A DNA stretch of 64,000 bases, taken from positions 15,277,501 to 15,341,500 of the forward strand of contig AP031355.1 in the NCBI GenBank assembly GCA_037833965.1, written 5' to 3'. This document shows positions 34,909 to 48,162 of this stretch, piece by piece. A model generated the notes under the pieces. That model saw only the letters and a program-made list of their open reading frames with translations. It made no database searches and was not told where the DNA came from. Position 1 is the stretch's first letter. Every line of letters begins with the position of its first letter. Position numbers and translations under genes: made by a program. This DNA comes from Marchantia polymorpha subsp. ruderalis. Taxonomy: Eukaryota > Streptophyta > Marchantiopsida > Marchantiales > Marchantiaceae.

Positions 34909-37081
34909 TGAGCACATAACGAGATCTACCGGTGATACAATCGACTCCTCTTAATCAAAACCTTTTGGATCGTCAAAACCTCATATTCAGCTGAGACAAG
35001 TTCATTCTTTCCTCTATTTGGCTCATTTTATGTCCTCCACATGAAGTGTATACGAACACTCTTAGATGTGGGAAAAATATGAGGTATTGTCAAATAAGTA
35101 GATCATTGTCTACTGAAGCCAAAGGATAAATTCCAACTTATCTCTTCCTTTTATAAACTGACATTTGCAAACGTCGACTGTATAAGGTACTCCAAGACCT
35201 GCCTTTGACTAGTCTTGCCGTTCCCTCAGATTCTCTTTGAAAGCTAAGTCAGTTTACGATTTTGCGACAAAACTGTTATAGCTAAAGTTCGGACGTAGTC
35301 GACATTTCCATCGGGGAGAACCTAACACAGAGTTGAACCGTGCGACCAATTCTGAATGTCTTTCACGGGTGAGCTCATGCCCTCACGGTTCTGACACGGG
35401 CAGTCCTGTGTGGTCTTGGAAACCAGCTCACTCCGGAGAACGCACAGCGTCGGCAATCGACCAGTAGGTGGGGGGAGAAGAAGCAATAACCTCTCAATGT
35501 GCATCTTGCTCAAGATGCCAAACTTTCATGCATGTGTGCCTTAGTTGCTTCAATCATAACTTTGCACTTTTTATATCAAACATCTGCACCCCCTAATTCT
35601 AAGTTTAGCTGGCAGATCCCCTACCACCCTCTTGTAAAGTCGAGGTAGCCACATACACAGCACAACGAACTAGAAGTTAGAATTGTGTAAAAAACCTGAC
35701 ATGGTGAAAACACCACAAACCCGCTTGCCTATTATGTTTATCGAAGAAAATTACAAGTTCACTGCTTTGGCTCTCGGTTCAAGTTAAACGATACAAGAAG
35801 GAGTCAAGACTTCTTAGTATATAGCGTAAAACATGATCTAACCACAGCCTCCTCATGGATGCATGAAACTTTTCATTGTTCTTTCCCGACCTTGACTAAG
35901 AACATACTCATCGCGTGGCCACCTCCGACCACTTTCAAAATGTTGTTTGAAAGTAACTCCGCGCCTCAACGGCTCTCACAATCAAACTGCTGTTTGAAAG
36001 AACCAAGGGCTAGAAATTTTCTCAAATACATCTTTAATTAAGTGTTGGAAGATGACAAGTGCTTTGATAAAACCAAAATCCATGACATTGTATTCAAAGT
36101 GTACATACATAGTTCGAATCACAATCTTCAATTTGTCAACTTCCTTTATACATATGAGCTCGTACGCTCCACAAAGATCAATCTTGGTGTGGATCTTTGA
36201 TTGAACGAGTTGGTCAAGAAATCATGAAATGAATGGCAATGTATACTGGTTCTTGATTGTGATCTTGTTTAGTACTCAATAGTACATGCACATCTGAAGG
36301 GAGCATCTTTCTTCTTAACATATAAAACAGAAGTTTCATCAGATCACATGGAATGTCGAATGAAGTGTGATAACCAACAAGTACCAAAATGGAGCATAAT
36401 GATAAAGATTTGTTCCCACAAAGACATAAGCATCACCAAAGAGTCAAGATTTGTCACTAAGTAACATTCTATTGAGGAGTTTTACTTCTCAAGCACATGT
36501 CACTCCCAGAAGACACTGCTCGATTACGTCCGAAGAGCAGAGTTTAGTCATCCACACAACCTTAAACTTATCCAATCAAAGCCAGCGGAGATCCCACACT
36601 TATTTGATCCCACACTTAGATTTCAAGGGGAAACTTCCCAGATTGCACATTCTCAGCCCACTGAACCGAATACCCAGACTCGAACTTGCTTAAAATCCGA
36701 ATAGCCTCATGCACACTTGAAACATCCGAATCGGACACTCGCAGCTTCAGATGCGGTATTTTCGACAAACTGAAGCGCACCATGCACGGTGACAGAACAC
36801 ACAAGCTCACAAACGCATATGATAGACACAAGTTGACAGCCAAGACAAAAAAATTGACAAAAAAACCCCAAAGAAAAGAGTCTTGGTTTCTATTCATTCC
36901 GAACTCCGAGACATCTCAATCGTTCGAGGCGAACTACTCTCAAGGCGCAACGCCATCCGACGCAGCAGTTACAACGTCCTCTGAGCTTCTGTTTGCTCCT
37001 AACCTACACAACACGTCTAAAATCTCCATCTCTAGATTCTCTCGTGCCTCTTCTAATTCGGAAGAGAAAGAATTGACTAAT

Positions 37082-39279
37082 CTAACTAACTACAGATGCC
37101 ATGCGGTTCTGTTGGTTTTCATGCTCATCAATCGCCGCTAAATTGAGTCCAATTTCAGCCACTTCAAAGTTTGGACTTCCCACATAACAAATTCTGCGCC
37201 AACACTTCTCACCCCGCAGACGCAAACTGTCGGTCATCTCCTCCTTCAGTTGACGAAACGCCAATACCGCCGCTTTCGCTTTTGTTCGCGACGTCTCTAA
37301 CTGCTCCGTAACTGCCTTCAATTGATTCTACAATCAATCGCAATCTGCATCCAACTTTACTCTACATTCGAACTCCAAAGACTTGGCCAATTCGCAATCC
37401 GTCAATCTCTTTGCCCAATCGGCTAATTCGACTTCATGCTTCTTCATCTGCTCCGCCAAACTTGCCATAAGCTCATTTGCGCTTCGCAATTCCTCATTAT
37501 ACACATTTGTGCGTGCCATGATCCTACCTCAAAGCTCCATCTTTTCGATCTTCATGGCTGCAATCTCTCGCCGAAGGTCTTCGGTTTTGAGTTACTCTTC
37601 AGCCCTAAACTCCTTCTCCTTGGCCAGGTTCAAAAGAAGAACCTCACACTCCATTTCCTTCGTCCGAAGGTGTTCTTCACGCTCCTGCAAAGTAACCTTC
37701 ATGGTCGCGCACTCAGACGTCAAGCTCGCAACTCTTTCTGCTGCCTTCGCAGTTGCTGCCTGCCATTGTCTCTTCACTGCCACCGCTCACTTCATGCAAG
37801 TCTTATTTATGACCAATTGTACATAGAATACTACCTCCTTCGAGATTGTGTACTTCTCTCGCTTCCCATTCAAATACTTTAGCAAGGGAACAACGTTATC
37901 CTGTAGGAAGTCCGGAAATGTAACTACTAACTCCTTCGGCTCTTGCTCCGAAGACTTCATCTCAGCTTCGGGTCTTACCACTTCCTTAGTTGCTTGTGGC
38001 GAGAGAATCTCAGGAGATTCCACCACCGTCCCACCAACCTGCGCTGCTACCTGTTTCACTATCAATTCGCTCAGAGTAAGCTCCTTTGTCTGCTCCTCGC
38101 TTGTCTTCGGCTATGTCACATCTTCCTTCTCCGAAGACTGCCTTCTCTCCGAAGGCGAAAGACCTTGACTTGTTGGCGCCGTCCTCTCCTCCGAAGGTTC
38201 CACTTCTTCCTCCATCGGATCTTCATTCTATACTCCCGAAGGTCCTGCCTCTTCAGTTCAAAGATTCACCTCTTCCCTTCTATCTTCGTCCGTCGTGGAT
38301 GCATCGCCCTCCATCATGGCTACACTACACTCCGAAGACTCTGATATTACCACCTTGCGGTTTGCTTTCTTCTTCGGTCTTGCATGTCGCTTTGATGTCT
38401 TCCACCACGTTACCTCCGTTTCGGCCATACATGCTTCCAATCTTCGGCCTTCGCCGCTAGCTTCTGCTACCTTTTGCCTTTTCGCCGATCCTGCCTATTC
38501 GATTCGTCTTCCACTGTAACTACATCTACACGAACTAGTCCTGGTGTTGTTCTTTGAGGAGGCTATTCGGCTTGAATGTCATCTTCCTCCTCGATGACTT
38601 CATCCGAATCGAGAGTCAACACCTCTCGCTTCTTAGGAATTTGCTTCTCCTCATTCTTTGTTAGTAATCCCATTCTATGATAGAAGTTCACCAAGAAGGG
38701 TGTAATGTGACTGATCAAATCTCCTTTCCATCTGGTACTAATATTAATCCAAACTAGGTCGTAGAAGATCTTCGCCTAGTGAATTGCTTCCTCTCGCAAT
38801 GCGCGTTCAATGAACTCCACCTGCCATGCTGTGACGTATGTCGTGCGTTGCGGCCGAAAGATATGCATTACCGTTGTCGCCATCGCCCGGCTTTTTGAGT
38901 CGCAATACTCCATTGTTCGCCGTTCGTTTGAGCTCGATCGCGGGTTCTTGAAGAGTGGCGCGAATGTGAATTCTTCGGCTTGCGTCACCTTCACACTCTC
39001 CTTCTCAAACGTATAATCACCATCTTTCCCCTCGCATGATCCTAAGACTCTTGTCCAATGTTTGAACGTCCAAAGCATCGGGTTGACTCGGAGATCGGTG
39101 CCCTCGAGCCGATTCTTGTTAATCATCTCCTTGCAGATCGTCGCCAACACGCAATTCCAGTCCCACAACAAAAAATCCAGGCGCATCTTGATTAGCTCTC
39201 GACGATACTTCCGCAATTCGACGTCGGGCACCCTAAGCGGAATCAATTTTGGCACAGCATCTTTTTTAGGTCGTGTCAT
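37082..39279 (-). pseudogene. Broken second copy of the unknown 950-residue element gene
   Basis: Successive minus-strand frames reproduce the order of the protein at 55770-58622. The piece 39279-38776 starts MTRPKKDAVPKLIPLRVP, against MTRPSRLRMVPLRLP in the intact copy, and shares the LDFLLW.WN, KVT..EE and YIT.WQV.F.E blocks. At its end the tryptophan of the intact IHWA is a stop here (IH*A). The piece 38065-37787 carries NVVPLLKYLNGKREKY, matching QVIPLLRYLDRKVDKY. The pieces 37783-37592, 37519-37334 and 37321-37082 match the coiled-coil tail. Stops and frame changes break it, so no full product is expected. The DNA is rich in CTTCGG/CCGAAG, as in the intact copy. Its element termini are not visible; the right side meets decayed Copia sequence near 39.6 kb. 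Confidence 0.75.
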
Positions 39280-39699
39280 GTCTCTGGTCGTGTATTCCTC
39301 GTCACTCTCGATTGCAAATCTCTTTCTTGCACAATGTCGGCGCGAAGTGCCCGCTTCGTGCCCTTACCTTCGACACCCTAACGATCTTCACATGCGCGCG
39401 AATTGGCGCTTGCAATGCGCGAAGTTCTTGTTCGACCTTTGGCAAATTTGAATTATGACAAGTCATCTTCTCCATAGGCCCAACTATTACATCGCCGAAG
39501 AATTTTGCGTCGAAGATCTGAAGACATTCGGCCAAAGGCAAATTCATCTTCCTACTACTTGTTACCTAATTTCCATTAGATCTCATAATTTTTATGACTC
39601 TGAACTTATATGTATTCTTTCTACTAACAATATGTTTAAAATTTACTACTTTATGCAAAAATTGAAAAAACTAGACACCACATGAAGATCTTCATGAGA

Positions 39700-41447
39700 T
39701 TTTTATCAAGGTAATATCATAATGAAGTAACTTACATCCGGAAGAGTATGTAAATCGGATCAAAAAGAGTTTGCGCATCTTTTTGAAGTTCGATGCCACA
39801 ATCATAAGGTCAATATGGTTGATTGTTTTTCTCAAACACGTCTTGATACATCCCATATTTTATTAATAACTTGATTGATATTTGAACATACTAAGATGTT
39901 GAAATTGCATAAATTGTAAGCATATTTTTATTCTTCACTACCCAATTTTTGATTTTGCATCTTGCACTTAAAATCAATCCAACATCTTGGTGATATACTT
40001 TTATCCTACGACAAAGTTAGATTATCTATTCCTTGATTTTGAGAAATGCGCATGCCAAGAATTTAACTTGGTGAATCCATATAGTTCATCTCAAAATTCT
40101 ATGCTAATTCTCGTTTTAACATGTTGATTTATTTCATACTTGCACGTTCAATGAACATGTCATCGACATACAAAAGCAAAATAACATAAGAGTCATCAAA
40201 ATCTATGGAATAGCAATAGAACTATGTGTCACCTCGTCTGAATCCATAACTACTTATGAATTTGTCAAACTTTTTGTACCATTGTCTTGGAGCTTGTTTC
40301 AAATTATGTAGGCTTTTCTTTAATTTGCAGAGAAGAAAATTTTGTTGTTCATGAGTTGTGAATTTTCAACACTACATCATGTAGATGAGTTTATTCAAAT
40401 CTACGTGAAGTGATGAAGTCTTCACATCATTTTTTCCTAGCTGCAAATTTTTGGCTGCCACAATCCAAAAAATAACTCAAATGATTGTAAGTTTCACCAC
40501 AGGTGAAAAAACCTTGGTATAATTCATAACTTTCTTTTGTATGAAATTCTTGTACACCGGTTTTGCCTTATAACGCTTATTGTCACTCTACTCTTTTTTT
40601 ACTCGATACATGCACTATTTTCATAGCGTCTTTTTTCCACATGGCAATTAAATCAAGACTCATGTCTAATTTTTACTAGGGATCTTAACTCCTCTTTCAT
40701 TGCTAGATCTCATTTGATTGCATCATTTGAAGATATGAACTCTCTTTTGTTTTTAGCTTTGCTTGTATCCATCAAAAAATAAATAATTGAGAAAATATAG
40801 ACACATTTATGTTAAATTTATGAACTAGAATTAATAGTTCTCAACGTCGGTTCTAATGGATTAAATTATTTTTTATCATTGATTGCATCTTTAGTCACAA
40901 CATCATCAAATTCATCATTCGTTTTATGATTTCTTTGCATCGCATCATCATTGATCATTTAAATTTGACCATAGCATTTAGAATTTGCAAATTATTCAAA
41001 TCAATCTTTTTCACTTTATTCAATATGCACATTATTTTACATAATTCAAATTTTGTTGAATTTGTCATTTCTTGAGATAATTATTTTGTGAAATTTTTTC
41101 ATTACAAAATCTATAACCAAGATAATTAGATTCATATTTAACAAAAATACATTTTTTGGCCTTTGAAAGTCCAATTGCACATATACCGTACATCCAAAAT
41201 ATTTCAATTAAGATAGAAATATACTTTTATTCTACTACTTCTCTTTGGCCAGCTCAAATTCTTAAGCCATCAAGAAATTTCAATTGATGAGATTAGCTTT
41301 GTATTTATTGACTCCATCCAAAACATCTTTTGAATATCTACTTGAAGTTACATTGTCCTAGGATGTTCATTGCAAGCTCAATTCATACTTTCAATAGTCT
41401 CATATTGTTGTGGGCGGTTGAAAATAATTCACATGAGGTTGATTCCA
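39700..41447 (-). pseudogene. Decayed Copia retrotransposon, integrase end to reverse transcriptase
   Basis: Read on the minus strand, this AT-rich DNA still shows Copia pol text. An integrase C-terminal piece lies near 41.1-41.4 kb (FWMESINTK; GQKMYF). Reverse transcriptase follows near 40.15-40.35 kb, with LKQAPRQWYKKFDKFI and the catalytic YVDDM. Many stops interrupt it. It continues the Copia segment at 47492-48157; the two halves were separated by insertion of Gypsy element A. Plant Copia elements run GAG, PR, IN, RT, RNase H, which is the order seen. Confidence 0.75.
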
Positions 41448-41818
41448 TGTAAACATCTTTACTTAATTATAATTGAAATAGAGTTTACTCAAGACAAAGT
41501 TATAGAGACTTATAATGCAAAATTTATAGTTGCTACATTAGTGATCTGTGTGCTTGTTATATATATATATATATATTGAGTGTGTTAGTTAGTGAAAGAC
41601 TTCAGAGCCATATGTCAACCATTTGTGTGTTTGTTAGTGTTATCTGTCGTGTCATCAATACCATAGAATTAAAATATAAGATGGAGGATGAGATCTTATC
41701 TCCTTGTACATATCGGTTTAATCTATATAAGAAATAATGAAATCATTCTAGATATATCTCATCTTTTGAATTGTGTTCCATCTTCAAGTGAACTCTTCTC
41801 TTGATATCTAATGTTACA
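41448..41818 (+). repeat. 5' LTR of Gypsy element A, with decayed primer-binding site
   Basis: It begins TGTAAACATCTTTACTTA and ends TAATGTTACA, matching the ends of the element B LTR. It retains TATATAAG near 41717. The next bases, TGATATTGAAGT (41820-41831), are the decayed form of the intact initiator-tRNA site TGGTATCAGAGC in element B. Confidence 0.8.
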
Positions 41819-44800
41819 ATGATATTGAAGTTATCTTGCTCTTTTTTTGAGTTTGAATTATCCCTTACAAAATAGCAACATCGTGATAATATCATTTAGA
41901 TTTTGAGATCATATAATGCCAAACAAAGTTTAGTGATTTGCATGTGTAGAGAAGAGAAAAGAGAAACTTGTGGTGTGTTGATATGGATGTGATTGGAAGA
42001 TAATCAAAATCACAATGGCGTATCTTCAATTTCTTTCATATTCATCTTTGTTATATTAGAAATCATCATTTTGGAGTTATATTGTGGCATATTGAAATCT
42101 AGATCTTATGACTAAAGTAATGAAGTCAATAGTGCTTTTGATATTACCAATCTTTAGTTACAGAAAGACATAGACCTTTATCATTTACAATCTATATTCA
42201 ATGTTTGATGGATTTGAATCGTGAACAATCTGACCTGGTTTGATTCAATACATAAGTAGAGATCAGCAGAATATATCGACGTAGTAGATTGTCTAGAGAT
42301 TATTTGAAAACAATTTTGGTGAAGAATATTATGGAGATGTTATAGAGTCAATTCAATCTTTTGTGACTACTTTAATGAAAGGTTAAATAGTCATTATACT
42401 TATCTTGTATGAAAATGAATGAGAGGAAGCATGAAAACAATCTCTAGATATGCATGAGGTTCTAAATTTTATGATTGTCAAGATGAATGAGTTAAAAAAG
42501 CAATAATAGATGGACATACAAAGCAGCAAGCCATGAAAGATAAAAATTATTGTGTTAGAGAGTGACAAAGAGAAGAGTAAGGAGTACTAAAGATCAAGAT
42601 TAAAACTTTAGTACTTGATATTCAAGTTCAACAAAAATCAAATTCTATTGACGCTGCAGAGTCAAATAGCAAATGAAAAAAAAAAAGATTGAAAATCAAA
42701 CCACTCTCTTGCTTAGAATGAAAAAAGTCATGTGAGATGAAAACATACAAGGATATAAAATTCTGGGGGTTTAAAAGGTTTTAATCATGAGGATAAATAT
42801 ATATTTGTTTCAATTCCATGTTTCTGATTTTATTATAAAAATGTTCATGAAATCTTACCTTGTGGATGAAGCATTTATGTGATATACCACATGGAAACAA
42901 ATTTTATCAAAACAAGATGCTTCAATCTTGTGGAATGAAATGCAAAATATGTTTATGTAAAACTTTTAAGCTGTTGTTCTCTTAACAACAAGAATGAAGT
43001 TGTGGAATTTGACATAGAAAAAGTTATCTACTAATATATTGAAAAATTACGTGATCTTCAAGCATTCATCATCATCATGAATATGAGTGGAACAAAAGCT
43101 TTGAATGTCTTCAAACAAGATTTGAAAAACCAAGTAAGAAAGAAGATGATGGTAATTAATTCAACCATAGTAAATGAAACAATCACAATTTTTTAACTAT
43201 TTTCATATGCTTGTGAAATCATATAGAATGAATCATCAAGCAATGTTTGAAATTCTTCTACATAAAAGAAGATTATGCACCATCATGTGGACCAACATCA
43301 AAATTAAGAGGTAAAATTTGAAGACCATTGATTTCAAATTTGCAAGAAGTGTATGCAAATAATGAAATGATTCGAGGAGAAGTCAAATCTTGTCATGCTC
43401 GTCAATGTTATGTGTGCGGCAAGACAACTCTCATTGCCAAGTTTTTTTGAACTTGATCATAATCACAAAGAGGACTTCTAATGCATTAACAATCTTCAAA
43501 CAACATGGAGGTTTACAAATACAAAAAAAGCTGAAGAAGTAGCTTTAAAAAAAATCATCAATAAATTTGACTCGCGGTTTTATTAGTTCCACAAAACAAA
43601 AAAATTCTAGATTGGAAAAAAACAATATTTTGTAATTCATGGAAGGAGCAAGAAACAAACTCAACGAATTGTCACGGATGACATGATGGATGGATTGTAA
43701 GACTGGTTTTTCTATGTGTGAAGTAGTATCAGAAGTAATCAAGGAGTTGATCATGATTAGGTTAGATATAACTAAGTGTAGTTTGTTATAACTAATTTTT
43801 TCTAGTGATGATTAAGTTTAGCTATAATGTCTATTTTTGGCAAAATAATAAGATGTGTTCTAGATTATTTGAGTGTGCACATCTATTTTGTCTCTTACAA
43901 AAATCTAGATTCAAAGTGAAAAGATTTTTGACTACATGATTAGATTAAGTCTAAAGTTGACTTAGTGTCAAGTGGAAAATGTAGAAGTTGAAAAGTCTCA
44001 AATGACATGTTTTCATCTCAATCTAGAAATTAGAAAATTTTTAGAAGGTTCAGGAGACCAATGACATGTTGCAAGGTATTGAAAACTAATTAAATCTATC
44101 ATAATTTATTTTTGTAACATTATTTACATTCTTGATTCCTTGAACGATATTTGTATTTAGTATAAAAATATCTTTCTAGATAATTTACGTGCAAGATTAC
44201 CAGCAAAGAGGCGTGTAGATTATAAGATTGAAGCAATATCTTGAAGTAAATAAGCTTGCAAAGCTCCATATCATTTAGCTTCAAATAATAACTTCAAGTG
44301 GAAGAAATGCTAAGCAAAGAGTTTTTTCAACTGAGTGTTTCATCTTATGGAACCCTAGTGATAATTGTGAATAGATAGATGGGAGCATGTCATTATGCAT
44401 TAAATACAATGAATTGAATCAGCAAATGATGAAAAACAAGTTTTTATTATTTTGTATGGATGATTTGTTTAATCCATTCAAGGAGCAAAATCTTCATCAA
44501 ATCAGATCTAAAGAGCGATCACAATCATATTCAAATTGTGGATGAAGATATTCACAAGATTGCTTTGTACTAGATATGGTTACTTTGAGTATCTAGTGAT
44601 GACTTTTAGTTTCACTAATGCTTTTGTTACATTCATGGAATTTATATATGACATTTTTTTTTTCATATTTAGAAAAATCTTTAATTGTTTTTTTAGATGA
44701 TAGTTTGGTATATAACAAAATTTGGAATGATCTTAAACATAATTTACAAGAGGTATTTCAAGTATTGAAAGAAAACTAATTATATGTCAAAGCTTCAAAA

Positions 44801-46930
44801 TGTAAGTGTGGCAAGTCAAAGTTTATATCATAGAGTTATAGCACAATAAATCTTATTGATGAGTGAAAAATAGAAGCTATTCACAAATATACAACATTTG
44901 AGATTCAAACTCAACTTAAAAGCTTTCTGATACTCACAGGTGTTTATTATAGATTTGTGAAAGATTTTGCTTGTCTAGTACAAACTAATCAAAGATAACA
45001 AATTGGAGATGGAAAAAATTCAAAACTTAGCTTTTAAATCTTTGAAATATGCTTTGTTACATGCATCTACCCTCAAGTTATACGATCATGCTTGATCTAT
45101 CAAAGTTGGCTACTGATGCATTAGGTACAACAATGAATGACATACTTCAACAAGAATGGGAGGATATATGACATCTTGTTGTTTTTTTCTTTCACAAGTT
45201 GATGGCAGCAAAACAAAATTATAACACAACGGAACAAGAAGAATTAACTATTGTGCTAGCAACAAAACCCTAGAAGCATTACTCGATGATAAAAAGTTTG
45301 TAATTGAGATCAATCATAAATTATTGAATTATCTAGAAATTCATAAGGATCCATTTTAACAACATGTTCGATGGACAGAGTGGCGTTAACGTTTCAAGCT
45401 AAAGATTGTGCATGTGAAGAATAAGAAACAACTTGCGGATGCTTTCACACATATGTCATGTCTTAATCATGTGGCAAATGTGAAGATTCAAACTGATTGG
45501 TGAAGCAAGATAAACATGTCACGAAGAAGAATGAAGAAATTATGATAGCATTACAAGTTGGAAAGCAAAAAAGATTAGAGGTTTTGAAATCTTACAAACA
45601 AAGTATATGGTTTTGTCAAAAACAAAAATCGCGCAGAATAATTTTGTTGAAAAATCATGAACAATCATTGCACTACATGTGATAGTGGAGAAGATCTCGG
45701 AGAACATTCAACAAATGCACAATTAGCTTGAAATACAGAAGGATGTGGAAATTTATGTTCAAAATTGTGCAGCTTGTCAACAAAACAAGAAAAATAACAA
45801 AAAACCATTCGGTTTATTTCAAACTCATTCCATTCTAAAACAACAATGAAAGCATGTTACCATAAATTTGATATGAGAGTTACCAAAAACTTTGTTACAA
45901 CATGATTCATATGTGGTTTTTCTGAATACGTTGACCAAGATGATTAACATCATACCAACCACAAAAATAATGATGGCTCCACAACTTGCTTAGTTGTACT
46001 TAGATTTAGTTTTTGCAAATCATTGATTTAATATAGTCTTAATCACTTATAGAGATATTAATTTCATTAAATTTTTTTTGATAAAATCTGGTTAATTATT
46101 TTAAAAAAAAAAAAAGTAATGTCAATGGTTTATAATCTTCAAATTGATGATCAAATAGAAAAAGTTTATAGATCAGAAAGAGTGTTATAGGCATTTACAT
46201 TAGAAAAGCTACAAGAGTAGAATAATCTTTAGACTCTTGTGGAATTTGCGTACAACAATTCTATAAATGTATTCACAAAGTTATGTACATTTTATTTTAT
46301 ATCAATGTTCATTACATAAGTCTCTCGAGTTTGATGAAATTTTTGAAAGGAGAAGAGTTTTAAATTTAAACCATCCCGGTCAACAATTTCGTGAAACATA
46401 CTTTCATAATGCTACATGAAGCAAAGTAAAAGTTATTGATTGTTCAGAATTGACAATACATGCAGATTCTTATCATAGAGAGTTGTTGTATATTATACGT
46501 AATCATATTTGGTTAACTATAACAGTCTGTCTCTTTTAGTAACACCAAAACTTAACTTTAGATTCATTGGTATTTCTGTGATATTAAAACATGTTGGTAA
46601 AGTGTCATACAAGTTTAAACTTTTGTCAGATTTGAATATGCATCATGTATTTCATGAGTCACGATTGCCAAAAAATGTACCACAATAAATTTTTTTTAAC
46701 AAATCATTGTTTATTTTCTCAACCAACCTTGTTAGATGATCATGAAGAAATGAGATAGAAAAACTATTTGAAAAATTAACTTGAGGTCATAAATATTCCA
46801 AAATAGAGTATTTGGTTCAATGAAAAAGATATTCATCAAACAAATCAACTTGAGAATCATCTAGAAATCTAGTTAATGCATCTTTGATGATTAAGTAATT
46901 TGAACGGATGTGCAACAAGGACGTTGCGTC

Positions 46931-47308
46931 TTAAAAGAACTAAGGTTTGTTTCCATTTTTAGTTAGTTAAAATAAAGTAAATATTAATCAAGATGAAGTT
47001 AAAGTCACCTTATAGTGCACTATACATAGTTTTCATGTTAGTCATACGTGTGTTTGCTATGTATGCATTGAGTATGTTAGTTGAGAGAGACATGTCAACA
47101 ATTCATGTGCTTGTTAGAATTAAAAGAACTAAGGTTTGTTTCCATTTTTAGTTAGTTAAAATAAAGTAAATATTAATCAAGATGAAGTTAAAGTCACCTT
47201 ATAGTGCACTATACATAGTTTTCATGTTAGTCATACGTGTGTTTGCTATGTATGCATTGAGTATGTTAGTTGAGAGAGACATGTCAACAATTCATGTGCT
47301 TGTTAGAA
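46931..47308 (+). repeat. 189-bp tandem duplication across the polypurine tract/3' LTR junction
   Basis: 46931-47119 and 47120-47308 are identical as far as I can read. The unit starts in the decayed polypurine tract (TTAAAAGAACTAAGGTTTG) and runs into the 3' LTR. Because the copies are identical inside a heavily decayed element, the duplication is much younger than the insertion. Confidence 0.9.
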
Positions 47309-47486
47309 TTATCTGTCATCTCATCAATTGAGTATGAATGAAATGTATGATGACAATGAAATCATATCTCTTTGTACTTATAGGTAAAATCTATGTAAGG
47401 AAGAGGTACATCATTCTAGATATCCCTCATCTTCAAACTCATCTTTCATCTTCAAATGAGCTCTTTTCATGATCCCTAGTGCTACA
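46950..47486 (+). repeat. 3' LTR of Gypsy element A (with duplication)
   Basis: It starts after the decayed polypurine tract and ends CTAGTGCTACA. Without the 189-bp duplication it is about 348 bp, close to the 371-bp 5' LTR. The two LTRs are strongly diverged, so the element is old. Confidence 0.75.
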
Positions 47487-47491
47487 TTTCA

Positions 47492-48157
47492 TGAACCTAA
47501 CAATAAGCTTTGAAGTTGGCATCATATTTTTCACCAATTTCTACTGCGCACTTTTTGGAAATCTCGAACACTTTAGTTTTGTGTTTTAGAAAGTAGATTC
47601 ATATCTTGCAAGTGTTGTTGTCAGTAAACATGACATAGTACCTCAAAACTCCTTAAGATTAGACCGATCCTAGTACTCACATGTTAGTATGCACAAATTC
47701 TAGTCTTGACTTTTTTCTGTTCTCGCATCATTTTTGAAAAGCTAATCTGCTTTTATTTGCCGGTTTCAATCATTGCATAGTTAGTAGTAACACTTTTGAT
47801 GCCAGATCTTTCAACCCGGTCTCATTCATGTATTCTAATCAGTTGTGCCACAAGATTATATTAGTGTCAGTCCCCGCAAATATTACCAAGTCTACACTTC
47901 TAAGTTAAATAAACTGTAGTCATCTTGATATCTTGTGCTACAAGTAGAGCTACTTTTGTTATTGTCCAAGAATCTTCTCCAAAGATGATTATGTGACTCT
48001 CATCATCCACAGGGATTAAATTGTTCTTCAATTTGAGAATGTAACAAACATCATGCAATGTCCATATGTAATGATTACTTAACTCAATATGAACATCAAC
48101 TTTGCTCGTAATTTCCAAAGTATATAATCTGCTATGAATCTTTCATAGTATGCGGGA
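47492..48157 (-). pseudogene. Decayed Copia retrotransposon, GAG-pre-integrase and integrase start
   Basis: A minus-strand frame at 48118-47900 reads DVHIELSNHYIWTLHDV and LKNNLIPVDDESH, typical of the Copia protease/pre-integrase region. Further along (about 47780-47560) it reads KQISFSKMMREQKKVKTRI and similar integrase zinc/core text with stops. Upstream Copia sequence should continue beyond the Gypsy B insertion, from 62036. Confidence 0.75.
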
Positions 48158-48162
48158 TAAGT

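Larger units (their letters stand above)
31480..36600. other. Stretch without a recognisable gene
   Basis: No supported coding exon was found. It contains a local duplication at 32247-32421 beside GA and GT runs (about 32186-32222), a CT microsatellite at 33842-33864, and a perfect foldback at 34869-34908. Composition becomes more AT-rich toward the transposon stack. Confidence 0.5.
41448..47486 (+). mobile_element. Gypsy element A, old and AT-decayed chromovirus-type LTR retrotransposon
   Basis: About 6.0 kb, flanked by TTCCA (41443-41447) and TTTCA (47487-47491), a target duplication with one C-to-T change. It belongs to the same family as element B: LTRs, leader, gag, RT, RNase H and integrase align in order. 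Recognisable remnants are a gag zinc knuckle CYVCGKTTLIAKFF (about 43410-43450), RT text GYFEYLVMTFSFTNAF (about 44577-44625), RNase H text (TDALGT, LQQEWED, TTEQEELTIVLATK; about 45110-45275), the integrase zinc region CAACQQNKK (about 45770) and the integrase core and end (LVEFAYNNS at about 46240). Stops are everywhere. Most differences from B that I checked are C-to-T or G-to-A, as expected for methylated DNA left to deaminate. Confidence 0.85.
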
